DNA from: Lentisphaeraceae bacterium
GTDB lineage: Bacteria; Verrucomicrobiota; Kiritimatiellia; RFP12; DVOR01
Assembly (NCBI GenBank): GCA_004555175.1
Contig: SFJE01000041.1
Location: 1-14,645, forward strand
Reading direction: 5' to 3'
Length of the DNA: 14,645 bases
Positions 13,976 to 14,645 of this stretch are shown one piece after another. Below the pieces are notes generated by a model. It saw nothing but the letters and a program-made list of their open reading frames with translations. It ran no database searches and was not told the origin of the DNA. The position numbers were made by a program, and so were the translations under genes. How positions within the stretch are numbered: the stretch's first letter is position 1; the number at the start of each line of letters is the position of its first letter.

Positions 13976-14494
13976 GTGAAGAGTTTAGGCAGTCAGATCC
14001 GCGAGGCGCGCCAACAGCGTCACTTGAGCCAAAGTGCTTTGGCCCGGAAGGTGGGCTGTAAGCAGTCGGCCCTCTCGATGTTTGAGGGGGGGCGGCAGAC
14101 GGCGTTGAATGCGCAGGTGATTGGGAAGCTCTGCGCCGAATTGGGTCTGTTGCCGCCGAATGCCCACGAGTTGGCCGCCGCCCAGGGTGCAAACGAGCTT
14201 GCCGAACAGGTGCGCAGCTATTGTCCCAACCCGGCGTGTCCGAGTAATCTGCCGATGACGGTTGGGGGACGACACTTGCTCGTGCCGCGCGGGCACGTGC
14301 TTTCCGAGGGGGAATGTCACTGCGCTTGGTGCGGTGAGGTCCTCGAACGCGCCTGCCCAGAGTGCGGCGCACAGGTCAATGAGGGCGCCTTCTGCTCTCA
14401 CTGCGGTTCAGCCTATCTTGTTAGTGATGAGGTCAAGGTCGACCCTAAGCGCGCCGAGGTGAGCGAACGCCTCATGGCTTGGAGTCATGTCTAA
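13976..14494 (+). CDS. Small XRE-type helix-turn-helix protein with C-terminal zinc ribbons
   Basis: The protein has 172 residues with a GTG start. Residues about 1-60 are a Cro/C1-type (XRE) DNA-binding domain: LGSQIREARQQRHLSQSALA, then VGCKQSALSMFEGGR and a helix AQVIGKLCAELGL. The C-terminal half has closely spaced Cys pairs: CPNPAC, CHCAWC, CPEC and CSHC. These are the ligand pattern of one or two zinc-ribbon (rubredoxin-like) folds. Such proteins usually bind DNA as dimers; the ribbons may bind DNA, RNA or a partner. The gene lies immediately beside the densest DnaA-box cluster, which suggests, but does not show, a link to replication control. GTG 13976 is chosen because it begins right before the HTH; the in-frame TTG at 13910 lies inside the boxes and would add an unlikely extension. 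I do not recognise a named family member. Confidence 0.85.
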   Translation: MKSLGSQIREARQQRHLSQSALARKVGCKQSALSMFEGGRQTALNAQVIGKLCAELGLLPPNAHELAAAQGANELAEQVRSYCPNPACPSNLPMTVGGRHLLVPRGHVLSEGECHCAWCGEVLERACPECGAQVNEGAFCSHCGSAYLVSDEVKVDPKRAEVSERLMAWSHV

Positions 14495-14498
14495 ATCG

Positions 14499-14566
14499 CT
14501 CCAGGCTTTTTCCTCCAGGCTTTTTCTTTGGCTCTGTCACAACAAACTGGAGGTTCCCCAGTTTTT
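14499..14566 (+). terminator. Direct repeat and weak terminator after the HTH gene
   Basis: CTCCAGGCTTTTTC occurs twice in tandem (14499-14512 and 14513-14526). Further on AAACTGG (14544-14550) pairs with CCAGTTT (14558-14564), ending in a T-run (14562-14566). CCTCCAG (14512-14518) could instead pair with CTGGAGG (14547-14553), which would break that hairpin. It is probably just a weak terminator. Beyond it, to the window end, I see no gene I can support. Confidence 0.45.
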
Positions 14567-14645
14567 GAACAGCACAAAGAATAACTCATTCAATTCTAAG
14601 GGAGATGTGTATCTTCAATCGTGTAACAAGTAAAAATGAGTATGA

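Noticed and set aside
13968..13979. Three-codon frame ATGGACCCGTGA overlapping the GTG of the HTH gene
   Set aside because: AAAGGGG lies seven bases before it, so translational coupling is conceivable, but a chance occurrence is more likely at this length. Not called.
14605..14645. Possible partial gene starting at ATG 14605 and open to the window end
   Set aside because: Only 13 codons are visible, and the AAGGGAG element abuts the ATG with no spacing. Too little evidence.

Overview
The window is bacterial chromosomal DNA around a replication origin. It carries dnaA, mnmG (gidA) and dnaN, three clusters of DnaA boxes, and two parS-like palindromes. No phage, plasmid or insertion-sequence gene is visible. 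Protein-coding parts are G+C-rich and the boxes and some spacers are A+T-rich. A bifunctional AdhE points to ethanol-forming fermentation, and a secreted GH18 protein points to use of amino-sugar polymers. Dispersed repeats and the gene set would fit a PVC-group anaerobe (for example Kiritimatiellota or Lentisphaerota), but that placement is a guess.

Layout from left to right. (1) A secreted GH18 protein with a beta-helix-like C-terminus (245-2848, +). (2) adhE (3047-5749, -), with its own promoter and intrinsic terminator. (3) A spacer with two copies of a GC-rich stem-loop repeat. (4) dnaA (6238-7644, -). (5) A box cluster between dnaA and mnmG (7725-7869), then a tandem repeat of CTTTGTGGTT-type units running up to the mnmG promoter. 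(6) mnmG (8305-10644, +), enlarged in frame by about 160 residues; the insertion holds two parS-like sites, a heptamer tandem repeat and one copy of the dispersed repeat. (7) A 1.9-kb spacer made almost entirely of repeats, with a second box cluster and three palindromes spaced exactly 22 bp apart. (8) dnaN (12560-13675, +) and a hairpin. (9) A third, very dense box cluster (13763-13931), which runs into the promoter of a small helix-turn-helix/zinc-ribbon protein (13976-14494, +).

The DnaA boxes are TTATCGACA and TTATCAACA; I found no canonical TTATCCACA. Many sit 11-12 bp apart, one helical turn. The DnaA here has a changed recognition-helix entry: an Asp that is widely conserved is replaced by Lys and the loop is one residue shorter. 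DnaA, the sliding clamp and the parS-like sites therefore form one initiation and segregation locus of about 7 kb. The most unusual points are the parS-like sites inside the mnmG reading frame, the phased variant boxes, and the palindrome array upstream of dnaN.
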